A stretch of DNA of 64,000 nt from Streptomyces glaucescens. GTDB taxonomy: Bacteria; Actinomycetota; Actinomycetes; Streptomycetales; Streptomycetaceae. The translations under genes and the position numbers were made by a program. The stretch lies in NCBI RefSeq assembly GCF_000761215.1, contig NZ_CP009438.1:2623501-2687500 (forward strand), given 5' to 3'. Below, in pieces: positions 40,370-48,609 of this stretch (position 1 is the first letter of the stretch; each line of letters opens with the position of its first letter). The notes under the pieces were generated by a model that was not told the origin of the DNA, did no database searches, and worked only from the letters and a program-made list of their open reading frames with translations.

Positions 40370-40903
40370 TCACTTCCCTTGGGGCCAGCACTGGGGATCG
40401 CTCTGGCACCAGACGGTCCTGGTGACCGTCACCGTGACCTGCGGGCCGGGGCCGCCGGGCGGCTGGTTCACGGGCGGCGTGCCGGGCGCGTCGCAGTCGC
40501 CGAGGCCCCGGACGTGGAACCACTCCCTGCCGTCGACCTTCGCGACGAGGTCGCCGCGCACGCACCGGCCGTTGACCGCGCGGGTGACCTTGCCGTCGAC
40601 GGTGATCTCCCTGCCGTCGGAGGTCTCCCCCTCGCAGTCCACGTCGGCGACGGTGTCCTCGCTCGCGGCCGGGGCGGAGCCGCCGTCGTCCCCGAAGCTC
40701 GCGGTGCACGTCAGCCACCGCACGTCCGCCTTCCGCCGCTCCAGTTCCCGGGTCACCGTCTCGTCGGTGGTGTACGCCACGGTCGCCGAGCTGAGCCCGC
40801 CCGGTTCACAGGCCACGGCTCCGCCCACCGCCAGCGCCACGAGCACCACGGCACCGGCCGGCCGCCGCCCCGGCCCGCCCCAAATCCGCCTCAACACCCC
40901 CAT
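40370..40903 (-). CDS. Secreted lipoprotein of unknown function
   Basis: This 177-residue putative lipoprotein begins MGVLRRIWGG, a hydrophobic core (VVLVALAVGGAVAC) and a lipobox ending at Cys near residue 32. The mature part contains four or more further Cys (LTCTASFG, DVDCEGE, GRCVRGD, GLGDCDAP) that may form disulfides and a Pro/Gly-rich C-tail. I do not recognise the domain. It lies directly upstream of, and codirectional with, the tricorn gene. Confidence 0.7.
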   Translation of the reverse strand: MGVLRRIWGGPGRRPAGAVVLVALAVGGAVACEPGGLSSATVAYTTDETVTRELERRKADVRWLTCTASFGDDGGSAPAASEDTVADVDCEGETSDGREITVDGKVTRAVNGRCVRGDLVAKVDGREWFHVRGLGDCDAPGTPPVNQPPGGPGPQVTVTVTRTVWCQSDPQCWPQGK

Positions 40904-41061
40904 GAAAGGGCATGCTGCCACCGTACGACCGCCAACGGTAGAGCGCATACGGCCATGTGTGCCCGTGAAGTGCCGGTGGGCCGGGGACGGTTGGGGGCCG
41001 GCCTCGTGCCGGGAGGGGCCCCGGCCGGCCCGTCGGGGGCGGTCACCGGCCCGGCCACCGC

Positions 41062-41228
41062 GTGGTCGACGGACACGGCACCCACCTCGACCCATACGAG
41101 CCGGGCAGCGTGCGCGCGCTCGTCGGCGAGGCGGCCCGGCGCGGGCTGCCGCCCCACGCCCGGGACCCGGAGGGCCCGAAGCCGCTGCGGGCGGTCGGTA
41201 CCGGCCGCCCGCGGCTGCCGTCCGGGAC
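41062..41228 (+). pseudogene. Possible gene fragment upstream of rsmE stop
   Basis: Between the lipoprotein start and the rsmE stop (40904-41228, 325 bases) a plus-strand frame reads VVDGHGTHLDPYEPGSVRAL and continues protein-like with strong third-position GC to about 41225, then loses it at the rsmE overlap. No ribosome site or complete domain is seen. It could be a remnant of a gene or chance coding-like sequence. Confidence 0.25.
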
Positions 41229-41978
41229 TCAGTCCCAGCGGCCGGTGCGGCCGAGGAGCAGCGCGGCGGCGGCCGTACCGGCGGTGGAGGTGCGCAGCAC
41301 GGAGCGGCCCAGTACACAGGCCCGGGCACCGGCCTCCCGGAACAGCGCCAACTCGTCGGAGGACACGCCCCCTTCGGGGCCGACGACGAGCACGATCTCG
41401 CCCTCGGCGGGCAGTTCGGCGGTGGCCAGCGGCTCGCTGCCGTAGTCGAAGTCCGAGTGCAGTACGGCGGCGAAGTCGGCCTGCGCGAGCAGCGCGGCGA
41501 CCTGCTTGGTGGACGCCAGGTCCGCCACCTCGGGGAAGCGGACCCGGCGGGACTGCTTGCCCGCCTCCCGGGCCGTGGCCCGCCACTTGGCGAGGGACTT
41601 CAGACCGCGGTCGCCCTTCCACTGGGTGATGCAGCGGGCGGCCTGCCACGGCACGATCGCGTCCACGCCGACCTCGGTCATCGTCTCCACGGCGAGTTCC
41701 CCGCGGTCGCCCTTGGGCAGGGCCTGCACGACGGTGATGCGGGGCTGCTCGGGGGGCTCCTCGGCGTAGGAGTCCAGCCGGACGATCAGCCGGTCCTTGC
41801 CCTCGGTGCCGAGCACGACGCAGTCCGCCCAGCGGCCCGCCCCGTCGGTGAGGATCACGTCCTCGCCGGGCTGGAGCCGCTTCACGGAGACGGCGTGCCG
41901 CCCCTCGGGGCCCTCGACGACGTAACGCCCGCCGGGCCCGGACGCGAAGTGCTCGACCACGAACACCGGTGCCGTCAT
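41229..41978 (-). CDS. rsmE: 16S rRNA (uracil1498-N3)-methyltransferase
   Basis: This 249-residue SPOUT methyltransferase modifies U1498 of 16S rRNA. N-terminal PUA-like start (FVVEHFASGPGGRYVVEGPEGRHAVSVKRL) and the trefoil-knot motifs VVGPEGGVSSDE and LGRSVLRTSTA are present. ATG 41978 overlaps the stop of the monooxygenase gene (ATGA). Confidence 0.94.
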   Translation of the reverse strand: MTAPVFVVEHFASGPGGRYVVEGPEGRHAVSVKRLQPGEDVILTDGAGRWADCVVLGTEGKDRLIVRLDSYAEEPPEQPRITVVQALPKGDRGELAVETMTEVGVDAIVPWQAARCITQWKGDRGLKSLAKWRATAREAGKQSRRVRFPEVADLASTKQVAALLAQADFAAVLHSDFDYGSEPLATAELPAEGEIVLVVGPEGGVSSDELALFREAGARACVLGRSVLRTSTAGTAAAALLLGRTGRWD

Positions 41979-43048
41979 CGCGGGCCACCTCCCGCGACCG
42001 CGGCGCGTGCCGCCGCCAGTTCGGCCGCCAGCACCTCCACGAGCTGTCCTGCGGGCAGTTCGCGGGCCATCCGGTGGCCCTGTCCGGCCCACAGCGCCAT
42101 GCCCTGCCCGTCACCGGCCTTCGCGGCGGCCTTGCGCAGCGGCGAGGTGAGGTGGTGGACCTCCGGGTAGGCGGCGGGGGCGTACCGTCCGTGCTCGCGC
42201 ATGAACCGGTTGACCAGGCCGCGTGCCGGGCGGCCGGAGAAGGCGCGGGTGAGTTCGGTGCGGGTGAACAGCGGGTTGGTCAGCGCCTGCTTGTGCACGG
42301 CCTGCGCGCCCGACTCCGGGGTGGCGAGGAAGGCGGTGCCGAGCTGGGCGGCGCTCGCGCCCGCGGCGAGGACGGCGGCGATCTGGCTGCCGCGCATGAT
42401 GCCGCCGGCGGCGACGAGGGGCAGCCGCACCGCCTCGCGGACCTGGGCGACCAGGGAGAGCAGCCCGATGCCGGAGCCGTCGTTCTCGGGGATGTCCCGG
42501 TGGGTGCCCTGGTGGCCGCCGGCCTCCACGCCCTGCACGATCACCGCGTCCGCGCCGGCCTGCTCGACGGCGCGGGCCTCGTCGGCGGTGGTGGCGGTGA
42601 CCAGCGTGAACGTGCCGGCGCGGCGCAGCGCGTCGAGCGCGTCCCGGCCGGGCACGCCGAAGTGGAAGGAGACGACCGGCACCGGGTTGTCCAGCAGCAC
42701 CGCGAGCTTGGCGTCGTAGCCGTCGTCCCGGCCGCTGTCCGGGTCGCCCAGCTCCGTCTCGTACCAGGCGGCCTCGCCGGCCAGTTGGTGGGCGTAGACG
42801 TCGACGGCCGCCGGCTCGGCGTACTCCGGCTGCGGCATGAAGAGGTTCACGCCGAAGGGGCGGCTCGTCAGCCCCCGCAGCTGCTTGATCTCCTGGTACA
42901 TGCCGTCGGCCGTCTTGTACCCGGCGGCCAGGAATCCGAGCCCCCCTGCCTCGGACACGGCGGCGGCGAGCTGGGGCACGGAGACGCCGCCCGCCATGGG
43001 GGCCTGCACGATCGGGTGGGGGAAGAGATCGGTCAGTGCAGAGGACAT
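41975..43048 (-). CDS. Nitronate monooxygenase-family flavoprotein
   Basis: This 357-residue FMN-dependent TIM-barrel enzyme of the 2-nitropropane dioxygenase family has an N-terminus PIVQAPMAGGVSVPQLAAAV, FMN-binding VEAGGHQG (with the active-site His) and PLVAAGGIMRG. It oxidises alkyl nitronates or related substrates such as propionate-3-nitronate. Overlaps rsmE. Confidence 0.9.
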   Translation of the reverse strand: MSSALTDLFPHPIVQAPMAGGVSVPQLAAAVSEAGGLGFLAAGYKTADGMYQEIKQLRGLTSRPFGVNLFMPQPEYAEPAAVDVYAHQLAGEAAWYETELGDPDSGRDDGYDAKLAVLLDNPVPVVSFHFGVPGRDALDALRRAGTFTLVTATTADEARAVEQAGADAVIVQGVEAGGHQGTHRDIPENDGSGIGLLSLVAQVREAVRLPLVAAGGIMRGSQIAAVLAAGASAAQLGTAFLATPESGAQAVHKQALTNPLFTRTELTRAFSGRPARGLVNRFMREHGRYAPAAYPEVHHLTSPLRKAAAKAGDGQGMALWAGQGHRMARELPAGQLVEVLAAELAAARAAVAGGGPR

Positions 43049-43140
43049 GACGGCATGGTGTCACGTCCTCCGGACAAGTCCGAATCAGGGCGCCGCACCG
43101 GCACGGGCCACCGGCACGGCCCCCGGCGCCACCCTGATCG

Positions 43141-43320
43141 GCGGCCGCCGAACACGTCCTCCAGCCGCGAGAACAGCCCCTGCCGGCCCGGCTGACCGTG
43201 CCCGCCCGGGGGCAACCCCCGGACCCCCGGCCGCCGCCCGCCGCACCGCCTGGCGAGCAACCGGCCCCGTGGTCGGCCGCACCGCCCACCGGACAACCGG
43301 CCCCACGATCGGCCGCACCG
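43141..43320. repeat. Decayed copy of dnaJ 3' end and a 27-bp direct repeat
   Basis: Bases 43141-43195 closely match 43348-43402, the last codons of dnaJ; by eye roughly six of seven positions agree. In the minus-strand frame the copy reads RQGLFSRLEDVFGG, against [15 protein letters not shown] in DnaJ. Between the copies a 27-bp unit occurs at 43258-43284 and 43294-43320 with three mismatches. The 297-base gap between dnaJ and the monooxygenase gene is thus made of duplicated material and has no gene. Confidence 0.7.
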
Positions 43321-43345
43321 GCCGCCAGGCGACCGGCCGCCCGGA

Positions 43346-44482
43346 TCAGCGGCCGTTGAACGCGTCCTTCAGCCGCGAGAACAGCCCCTGCTGGCCCGGC
43401 TGGAACTGGCCCGTCGGGCGTTCCTCGCCGCGGAGCTTGGCCAGTTCGCGCAGCAGGCGTTCCTGCTCCGGGTCGAGCTTGGTCGGGGTCTGGACCTCGA
43501 CGTGGACGATGAGGTCGCCCCGGCCGCCGCCGCGCAGATGCGTGACGCCCCGGCCGTGCAGCGGGATCGACTGGCCGGACTGGGTGCCCGGGCGGATGTC
43601 GACCTCCTCCATGCCGTCCAGCGTCTCCAGCGGCACCTTGGTGCCGAGGGCCGCCGCCGTCATGGGGATCGTCACCGTGCAGTGCAGGTCGTCGCCGCGC
43701 CGCTGGAAGGTCGGGTGCGGGAGTTCGTGGATCTCCACGTACAGGTCACCGGCGGGGCCGCCGCCGGGGCCGACCTCGCCCTCACCGGCGAGCTGGATCC
43801 GGGTGCCGTTGTCGACACCGGCCGGGATCTTCACCGTCAGGGTGCGGCGGGAGCGGACCCGGCCGTCCCCGGCGCACTCCGGGCACGGGTTCGGCACGAC
43901 CGTGCCGAAGCCCTGGCACTGCGGGCACGGCCGCGAGGTCATGACCTGGCCCAGGAAGGACCGGGTGACCTGCGAGACCTCACCCCGGCCGCGGCACATG
44001 TCACACGTCTGCGCCGAGGTGCCCGGCGCCGCGCCCTCGCCGCTGCACGTGGTGCAGACGATCGCGGTGTCGACCTGGATGTCCTTGGTGGTGCCGAAGG
44101 CCGCCTCGTCGAGTTCGACCTCGATCCGGATCATGGCGTCCTGGCCGCGGCGGGTGCGCGAGCGCGGTCCGCGCTGCGACGCCGTGCCGAAGAACGCGTC
44201 CATGATGTCGGAGAAGTTCCCGAAGCCGCCCGCGCCGAAGCCGCCGGCGCCCGCGCCGCCGCTCTGCGAGAGCGGGTCGCCGCCGAGGTCGTAGACCTGC
44301 TTCTTCTGCGGGTCCGACAACACCTCGTACGCGGCGTTGATCTCCTTGAACCGCTCCTGGGTCTTCGGATCGGGGTTGACGTCCGGGTGCAGCTCGCGGG
44401 CGAGCCGCCGGAAGGCCTTCTTGATCTCTTCCTGCGACGCGTCGCGGCGCACGCCGAGAACGGCGTAATAGTCCGTGGCCAC
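43346..44482 (-). CDS. dnaJ: Molecular chaperone DnaJ
   Basis: This 378-residue Hsp40 has a J domain (HPD in [10 protein letters not shown]), a G-rich linker ([16 protein letters not shown]), four zinc-finger motifs ([32 protein letters not shown]) and C-terminal substrate-binding domains. It is the dnaJ copy linked to hrcA (dnaJ2-type), separated from hrcA's stop by no gap. The last residues [13 protein letters not shown] are duplicated in decayed form just downstream. Confidence 0.95.
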   Translation of the reverse strand: MATDYYAVLGVRRDASQEEIKKAFRRLARELHPDVNPDPKTQERFKEINAAYEVLSDPQKKQVYDLGGDPLSQSGGAGAGGFGAGGFGNFSDIMDAFFGTASQRGPRSRTRRGQDAMIRIEVELDEAAFGTTKDIQVDTAIVCTTCSGEGAAPGTSAQTCDMCRGRGEVSQVTRSFLGQVMTSRPCPQCQGFGTVVPNPCPECAGDGRVRSRRTLTVKIPAGVDNGTRIQLAGEGEVGPGGGPAGDLYVEIHELPHPTFQRRGDDLHCTVTIPMTAAALGTKVPLETLDGMEEVDIRPGTQSGQSIPLHGRGVTHLRGGGRGDLIVHVEVQTPTKLDPEQERLLRELAKLRGEERPTGQFQPGQQGLFSRLKDAFNGR

Positions 44483-45499
44483 TTACGACTCCGCCAGGAT
44501 CTGTCCGACGTACCGTGCCACCGCTCGTACCGCTCCCATCGTTCCCGGGTAATCCATGCGGGTCGGTCCGACCACGCCGAGCTTGGCGACTGCCTCGCCG
44601 CCCGAACCGTAGCCGACCGACACCACCGACGTGGAGTTGAGTCCCTCATGGGCGTTCTCGTGACCGATGCGCACGGTCATGCCCGGATCCTTCGCCTCGC
44701 CCAGCAGCTTCAGGAGCACCACCTGCTCCTCCAGCGCCTCCAGGACGGGCCGGATCGTGAGAGGGAAGTCATGTCCGAAGCGGGTGAGATTGGCGGTGCC
44801 GCCGATCATCAGCCGCTCCTCGGTCCGCTCGACCAGCGTCTCCAGCAGCGTGGAGAGCACCGTCTGCACGGTACCGCGATCCTCCGCCTCGAAGCCCTCG
44901 GGGAGATCCTGCACCAGTTGCGGCACATCCGTGAAACGGCGTCCGGCGACCCGGCTGTTCAGCCGCGCCCGCAGATCCGCCAGGGACGTCTCGCCGAACG
45001 GCGCCGGGCAGTCGATCATCCGCTGCTCGACCCGTCCGGTGTCGGTGATCAGGACCAGCATCACCCGTGCGGGCGCCATCGACAGCAGCTCCACGTGCCG
45101 CACCGTGGACCGGGTCAGCGAGGGGTACTGCACGACCGCGACCTGCCGGGTCAGCTGCGCGAGCAGCCGCACCGTGCGGGCCACGACGTCGTCGAGGTCG
45201 ACGGCGCCGTCGAGGAAGTTCTGGATCGCGCGCCGCTCGGGCGCGGTGAGCGGCTTGACCTCGGCGAGTTTGTCGACGAAGAGCCGGTAGCCCTTGTCGG
45301 TGGGGATCCGCCCGGCGCTGGTGTGCGGCTGGGCGATGTACCCCTCGTCCTCCAGGGCGGCCATGTCGTTGCGGACCGTGGCCGGCGAGACGCCGAGGTT
45401 GTGCCGCTCGGTGAGCGCCTTGGAGCCGACCGGCTCCTCGGTTCCGACGTAGTCCTGGACGATGGCGCGCAGTACCTGAAGCCGTCGTTCACTGAGCAT
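44483..45499 (-). CDS. hrcA: Heat-inducible transcriptional repressor HrcA
   Basis: This 338-residue repressor represses class I heat-shock genes through CIRCE and is kept active by GroEL. N-terminal winged helix: [16 protein letters not shown]...[35 protein letters not shown] 45499 is preceded by GGAGG. A perfect CIRCE element lies 41-67 bases upstream, so hrcA-dnaJ is probably autoregulated and heat induced. Confidence 0.95.
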   Translation of the reverse strand: MLSERRLQVLRAIVQDYVGTEEPVGSKALTERHNLGVSPATVRNDMAALEDEGYIAQPHTSAGRIPTDKGYRLFVDKLAEVKPLTAPERRAIQNFLDGAVDLDDVVARTVRLLAQLTRQVAVVQYPSLTRSTVRHVELLSMAPARVMLVLITDTGRVEQRMIDCPAPFGETSLADLRARLNSRVAGRRFTDVPQLVQDLPEGFEAEDRGTVQTVLSTLLETLVERTEERLMIGGTANLTRFGHDFPLTIRPVLEALEEQVVLLKLLGEAKDPGMTVRIGHENAHEGLNSTSVVSVGYGSGGEAVAKLGVVGPTRMDYPGTMGAVRAVARYVGQILAES

Positions 45500-45539
45500 C
45501 CGCGCACACCTCCAGCGGTCCGTCCCCTTGGCGCTCCCC

Positions 45540-45566
45540 CTGGCACTCACCGCATGCGAGTGCCAG
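45540..45566. promoter_or_regulatory. CIRCE element (HrcA operator)
   Basis: CTGGCACTC - 9 bases - GAGTGCCAG has perfect 9-base arms and the canonical 9-base spacer of CIRCE (consensus TTAGCACTC-N9-GAGTGCTAA). It precedes hrcA by about 40 bases. Confidence 0.9.
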
Positions 45567-45661
45567 CCTTACCGGCCCAGTGTACGGCCGTCGGGTACGC
45601 CCCGGGCAAGGCCGGTCCCGTGCGGTCGTGCGCCCGGGGGCGTCACGGTTAGCGTCGCGGT

Positions 45662-46393
45662 ATGACGGTGACTTGGGAAGAGCTGGGGTGGGAACGGCTG
45701 GCGGCCGGGGTCGGCCGGTGCCGCCTGCCGGGCTGGGACTGCACGGCGGGGCTGGTCCTCGGTGAGGGCACGGCTCTGCTGATCGACGCGGGTTCGGGCC
45801 TCGCGGAGGGCGCCCGGCTGCGCGCCGAGGCCGAGGAACTCTCCGGCCACCGTGTGACCCATCTCGCGCTGACCCACCCCCACTTCGATCATGTCTTCGG
45901 AGCGGCGGCCCTGGCGGGCGCGGAGGTCTACGGCGCGGTCGGCGTCGACGCGGCGCTCACCTCGCGCCGGGCCCGCGAGGAGCTGCGGAGGGACGCGGTC
46001 CGCAACGGCCTGGACGGGACGTCGGCGGGCGAGGCGGCGGACACCCTGGTCGCGCCGCGCCACCACGTCTCCGGCGAGTGGACCCTCGACCTCGGCGGCG
46101 GCTGCCAGGTGCTGCTCGCGAACGTCGGCCCCGGCCACACCGCCCACGACCTGGCCGTCCTCGTGCCCGGCGAGACGGAGGTGGTCTTCTGCGGCGACCT
46201 GGTCGAGGAGTCCGGCGAGCCGCAGGCCGGCCCGGACGCCGTACCGTCCCGCTGGCCCGACGCCCTGGACCGCCTGCTGGCGCTCGGCGGCGAGGACGCG
46301 CTCTACGTCCCCGGCCACGGCGCGGTGGTCGACGCGGCCTTCGTGCGCCGCCAGCGCGACGCCCTCGCGGCCCGCTTCGGCGTGTCGGGCTGA
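45662..46393 (+). CDS. MBL-fold metallohydrolase
   Basis: This 243-residue metallo-beta-lactamase-fold hydrolase has the metal motif THPHFDHVFG, a later His in VGPGHTAHD, Asp in CGDLVEES and a C-terminal His in YVPGHGAVVD. Specific substrate is unknown. It is transcribed away from hrcA across a region with the CIRCE element. Confidence 0.88.
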   Translation: MTVTWEELGWERLAAGVGRCRLPGWDCTAGLVLGEGTALLIDAGSGLAEGARLRAEAEELSGHRVTHLALTHPHFDHVFGAAALAGAEVYGAVGVDAALTSRRAREELRRDAVRNGLDGTSAGEAADTLVAPRHHVSGEWTLDLGGGCQVLLANVGPGHTAHDLAVLVPGETEVVFCGDLVEESGEPQAGPDAVPSRWPDALDRLLALGGEDALYVPGHGAVVDAAFVRRQRDALAARFGVSG

Positions 46394-46425
46394 ACCCGTG
46401 GAGGGCTGTCCATATCGTCATTCGA

Positions 46426-47241
46426 ATGCGCCAGTACTCTCCGGACCTGACCCCGCCCTGGAAGAAGCCCGCGCCCGTCCCGGAGGTCCCGGCGGAGCCC
46501 GGCCTGGTGGTCGAGGAGCCGGGGACCGGGTTCTGCGGCGCGGTCGTCCGCTGCGAGGCGGGCACGGTCACGCTGGAGGACCGCTTCGGCAAGCACCGGG
46601 TGTTCCCGCTGGAACCGCGCGGCTTCCTGCTGGAGGGCAGGACGGTGACCCTGGTACGGCCCGCCGCCGCGGCCCCCGCACGACCCGCCCGCACCGCCTC
46701 CGGCTCGGTGGCCGTCCCCGGCGCCCGCGCGCGCGTGGCCCGCGCCGGCCGCATCTACGTCGAGGGCCGCCACGACGCCGAGCTGGTGGAGAAGGTGTGG
46801 GGCGACGACCTGCGCATCGAGGGCGTGGTCGTGGAGTACCTGGAGGGCGTCGACGACCTGCCGGCGATCGTGGCGGACTTCGCCCCGGGGCCGGACGCGC
46901 GGCTGGGCGTCCTCGTGGACCATCTCGTCCCCGGCTCCAAGGAGTGGCGCCTCGCCCAGTCGGTGACCAGCGAGCACGCCCTCGTCGTCGGCCACCCGTA
47001 CATCGACATCTGGCAGGCGGTGAAACCGTCGGCCCTGGGGATCGCGGCGTGGCCGGAGGTGCCCAGGGGGCAGGACTGGAAGACGGGCGTGTGCCGGGCG
47101 CTCGGCTGGCCGTCGGACAACACCGGGGCGGTCTGGCAGGCGATCCTCAAGCGCGTCGGCTCCTACAAGGACCTGGAGCCGGAGCTGCTGGGGCGGGTGG
47201 AGGAGCTGATCGACTTCGTCACGGGCGGCGGTGGGGCCTGA
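46426..47241 (+). CDS. DUF3097 protein (Toprim-like), actinobacterial conserved
   Basis: This 271-residue conserved actinobacterial protein has an N-terminal small beta-domain (GFCGAVVRCEAGTVTLEDRFGKHRVFPL) and a C-terminal Toprim-like part (GRIYVEGRHDAELVEKVWGDDL, LGVLVDHLVPGSKEW, VGHPYIDIWQAVKP). The EGxxD...DHxxxG pattern suggests metal-dependent nucleic-acid chemistry, but no function is known to me. ATG 46426 starts MRQYSPDLTPPWK, the family start. Confidence 0.88.
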   Translation: MRQYSPDLTPPWKKPAPVPEVPAEPGLVVEEPGTGFCGAVVRCEAGTVTLEDRFGKHRVFPLEPRGFLLEGRTVTLVRPAAAAPARPARTASGSVAVPGARARVARAGRIYVEGRHDAELVEKVWGDDLRIEGVVVEYLEGVDDLPAIVADFAPGPDARLGVLVDHLVPGSKEWRLAQSVTSEHALVVGHPYIDIWQAVKPSALGIAAWPEVPRGQDWKTGVCRALGWPSDNTGAVWQAILKRVGSYKDLEPELLGRVEELIDFVTGGGGA

Positions 47242-47316
47242 CGCCGGGGAAGTCCCGGCCGCCGGCGTCCGGCTCGACGCCGAGGTCGGCCAGGGGCAGC
47301 GCACCCACCGGGGTGA

Positions 47317-48549
47317 TCAGTCCACCAGGTCCCTGACCACCGCGTCCGCGAGCAGCCGGCCCCGCAGGGTGAGCACCGCGCGCCCGCGGTCGTACGGCTC
47401 TTCCTGGAGCAGGCCCTCGGACAGCGCCCGGCGGGACGCCTTCAGGCCCTCCTCGCGGAGGAGGTCCAGCGGCACCCCCTCGCGCAGGCGCAGCTCCAGC
47501 AGGATGCGCTCGACGCGCCGGTCCTCGTCGGACAGCAGCTCACGGCCCGCCCCCGGGGAGCGGCCCGCCGCCAGTGCCGCCGCGTAGGCGCCCGGGTGCT
47601 TGACGTTCCACCACCGCACCCCGCCGACGTGCGAGTGGGCGCCGGGGCCCGCGCCCCACCAGTCCGCGCCGCGCCAGTACAGCTCGTTGTGCAGGCAGCG
47701 CCCGGCCTGTGAGGTCGCCCAGTTGGACACCTCGTACCAGTCGTAGCCCGCCGCGGACAGCCGCTCCTCGGCGATCAGATAGCGGTCGGCGTGGACGTCG
47801 TCGTCGGTCATGGGGACCTCGCCGCGGCGGATCCGGCGGGCGAGCCGGGTGCCCTCCTCGACGATCAGGGCGTACGCCGAGACGTGGTCCGGGCCGGCGC
47901 CGAGGGCCGCGTCCAGCGAGGCGCGCCAGTCGTCGTCGGACTCGCCGGGCGTGCCGTAGATCAGGTCGAGGTTGACGTGCTCGAAGCCCGCCGCGCGGGC
48001 CTCCGCGACGCACGCCTCGGGGCGGCCGGGGGTGTGGGTGCGGTCGAGGACCTTCAGCACGTGCTGCCGCGCGCTCTGCATGCCGAAGGAGATCCGGTTG
48101 AAACCGCCGTCCCGCAGCTCGGCGAGGTAGGCGGGGTCCACCGACTCGGGGTTCGCCTCCGTCGTGATCTCGGCGTCGGCCGCGAGCCCGAACTCCTCGC
48201 GGATCGCCCCCAGCATCCGCACGAGGTCACCGGCCGCCAGCAGGGTGGGCGTGCCGCCGCCGACGAAGACCGTGCGGACCTCGCGCGGGTCGTCGCCGAG
48301 GACCTTGCGGGCCAGGCGGATCTCGTCGGTCAGGGTGCCGGCGTAGTTGTCGCGGGAGGCGAGGACGCCGCCGGTGCCGCGCAGCTCGGTGGCGGTGTAG
48401 GTGTTGAAGTCGCAGTAGCCGCAGCGGGTCGCGCAGTACGGGACGTGCAGGTAGAACCCGAGGGGGCGGTCGGCCGCCCCGGCGAGCGCGGACGCGGGCA
48501 GCGCGCCGTCGGCGGGGACGGGCTCGCCGTCGGGGAGTGCGGAAGGCAT
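47317..48549 (-). CDS. hemW: Radical SAM haem chaperone HemW-like protein
   Basis: This 410-residue protein has a radical-SAM cluster motif YCATRCGYCDF, a SAM-binding region VGGGTPTLL and the HemW hallmark HNELYW (in CLHNELYWRGADWW). HemW proteins bind haem and were long mislabelled oxygen-independent coproporphyrinogen oxidases. Start ATG 48549; ATG 48567 is possible. Confidence 0.92.
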   Translation of the reverse strand: MPSALPDGEPVPADGALPASALAGAADRPLGFYLHVPYCATRCGYCDFNTYTATELRGTGGVLASRDNYAGTLTDEIRLARKVLGDDPREVRTVFVGGGTPTLLAAGDLVRMLGAIREEFGLAADAEITTEANPESVDPAYLAELRDGGFNRISFGMQSARQHVLKVLDRTHTPGRPEACVAEARAAGFEHVNLDLIYGTPGESDDDWRASLDAALGAGPDHVSAYALIVEEGTRLARRIRRGEVPMTDDDVHADRYLIAEERLSAAGYDWYEVSNWATSQAGRCLHNELYWRGADWWGAGPGAHSHVGGVRWWNVKHPGAYAAALAAGRSPGAGRELLSDEDRRVERILLELRLREGVPLDLLREEGLKASRRALSEGLLQEEPYDRGRAVLTLRGRLLADAVVRDLVD

Positions 48550-48609
48550 GTCCTCATTGTCCCGCACTCCCGTCCGGTGCCCGGCACTGCCGTCTCCTCG
48601 CCGCCCGCG

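Noticed and set aside
37130..41629. Very long antisense frames opposite the tricorn and glyS genes
   Set aside because: They are typical high-GC antisense frames, Val/Gly/Arg-rich without domains, fully overlapping well-supported genes.
43258..43320. Possible CRISPR-like repeats
   Set aside because: Only two imperfect 27-bp copies with a 9-base spacer; no array and no cas genes anywhere in the window.
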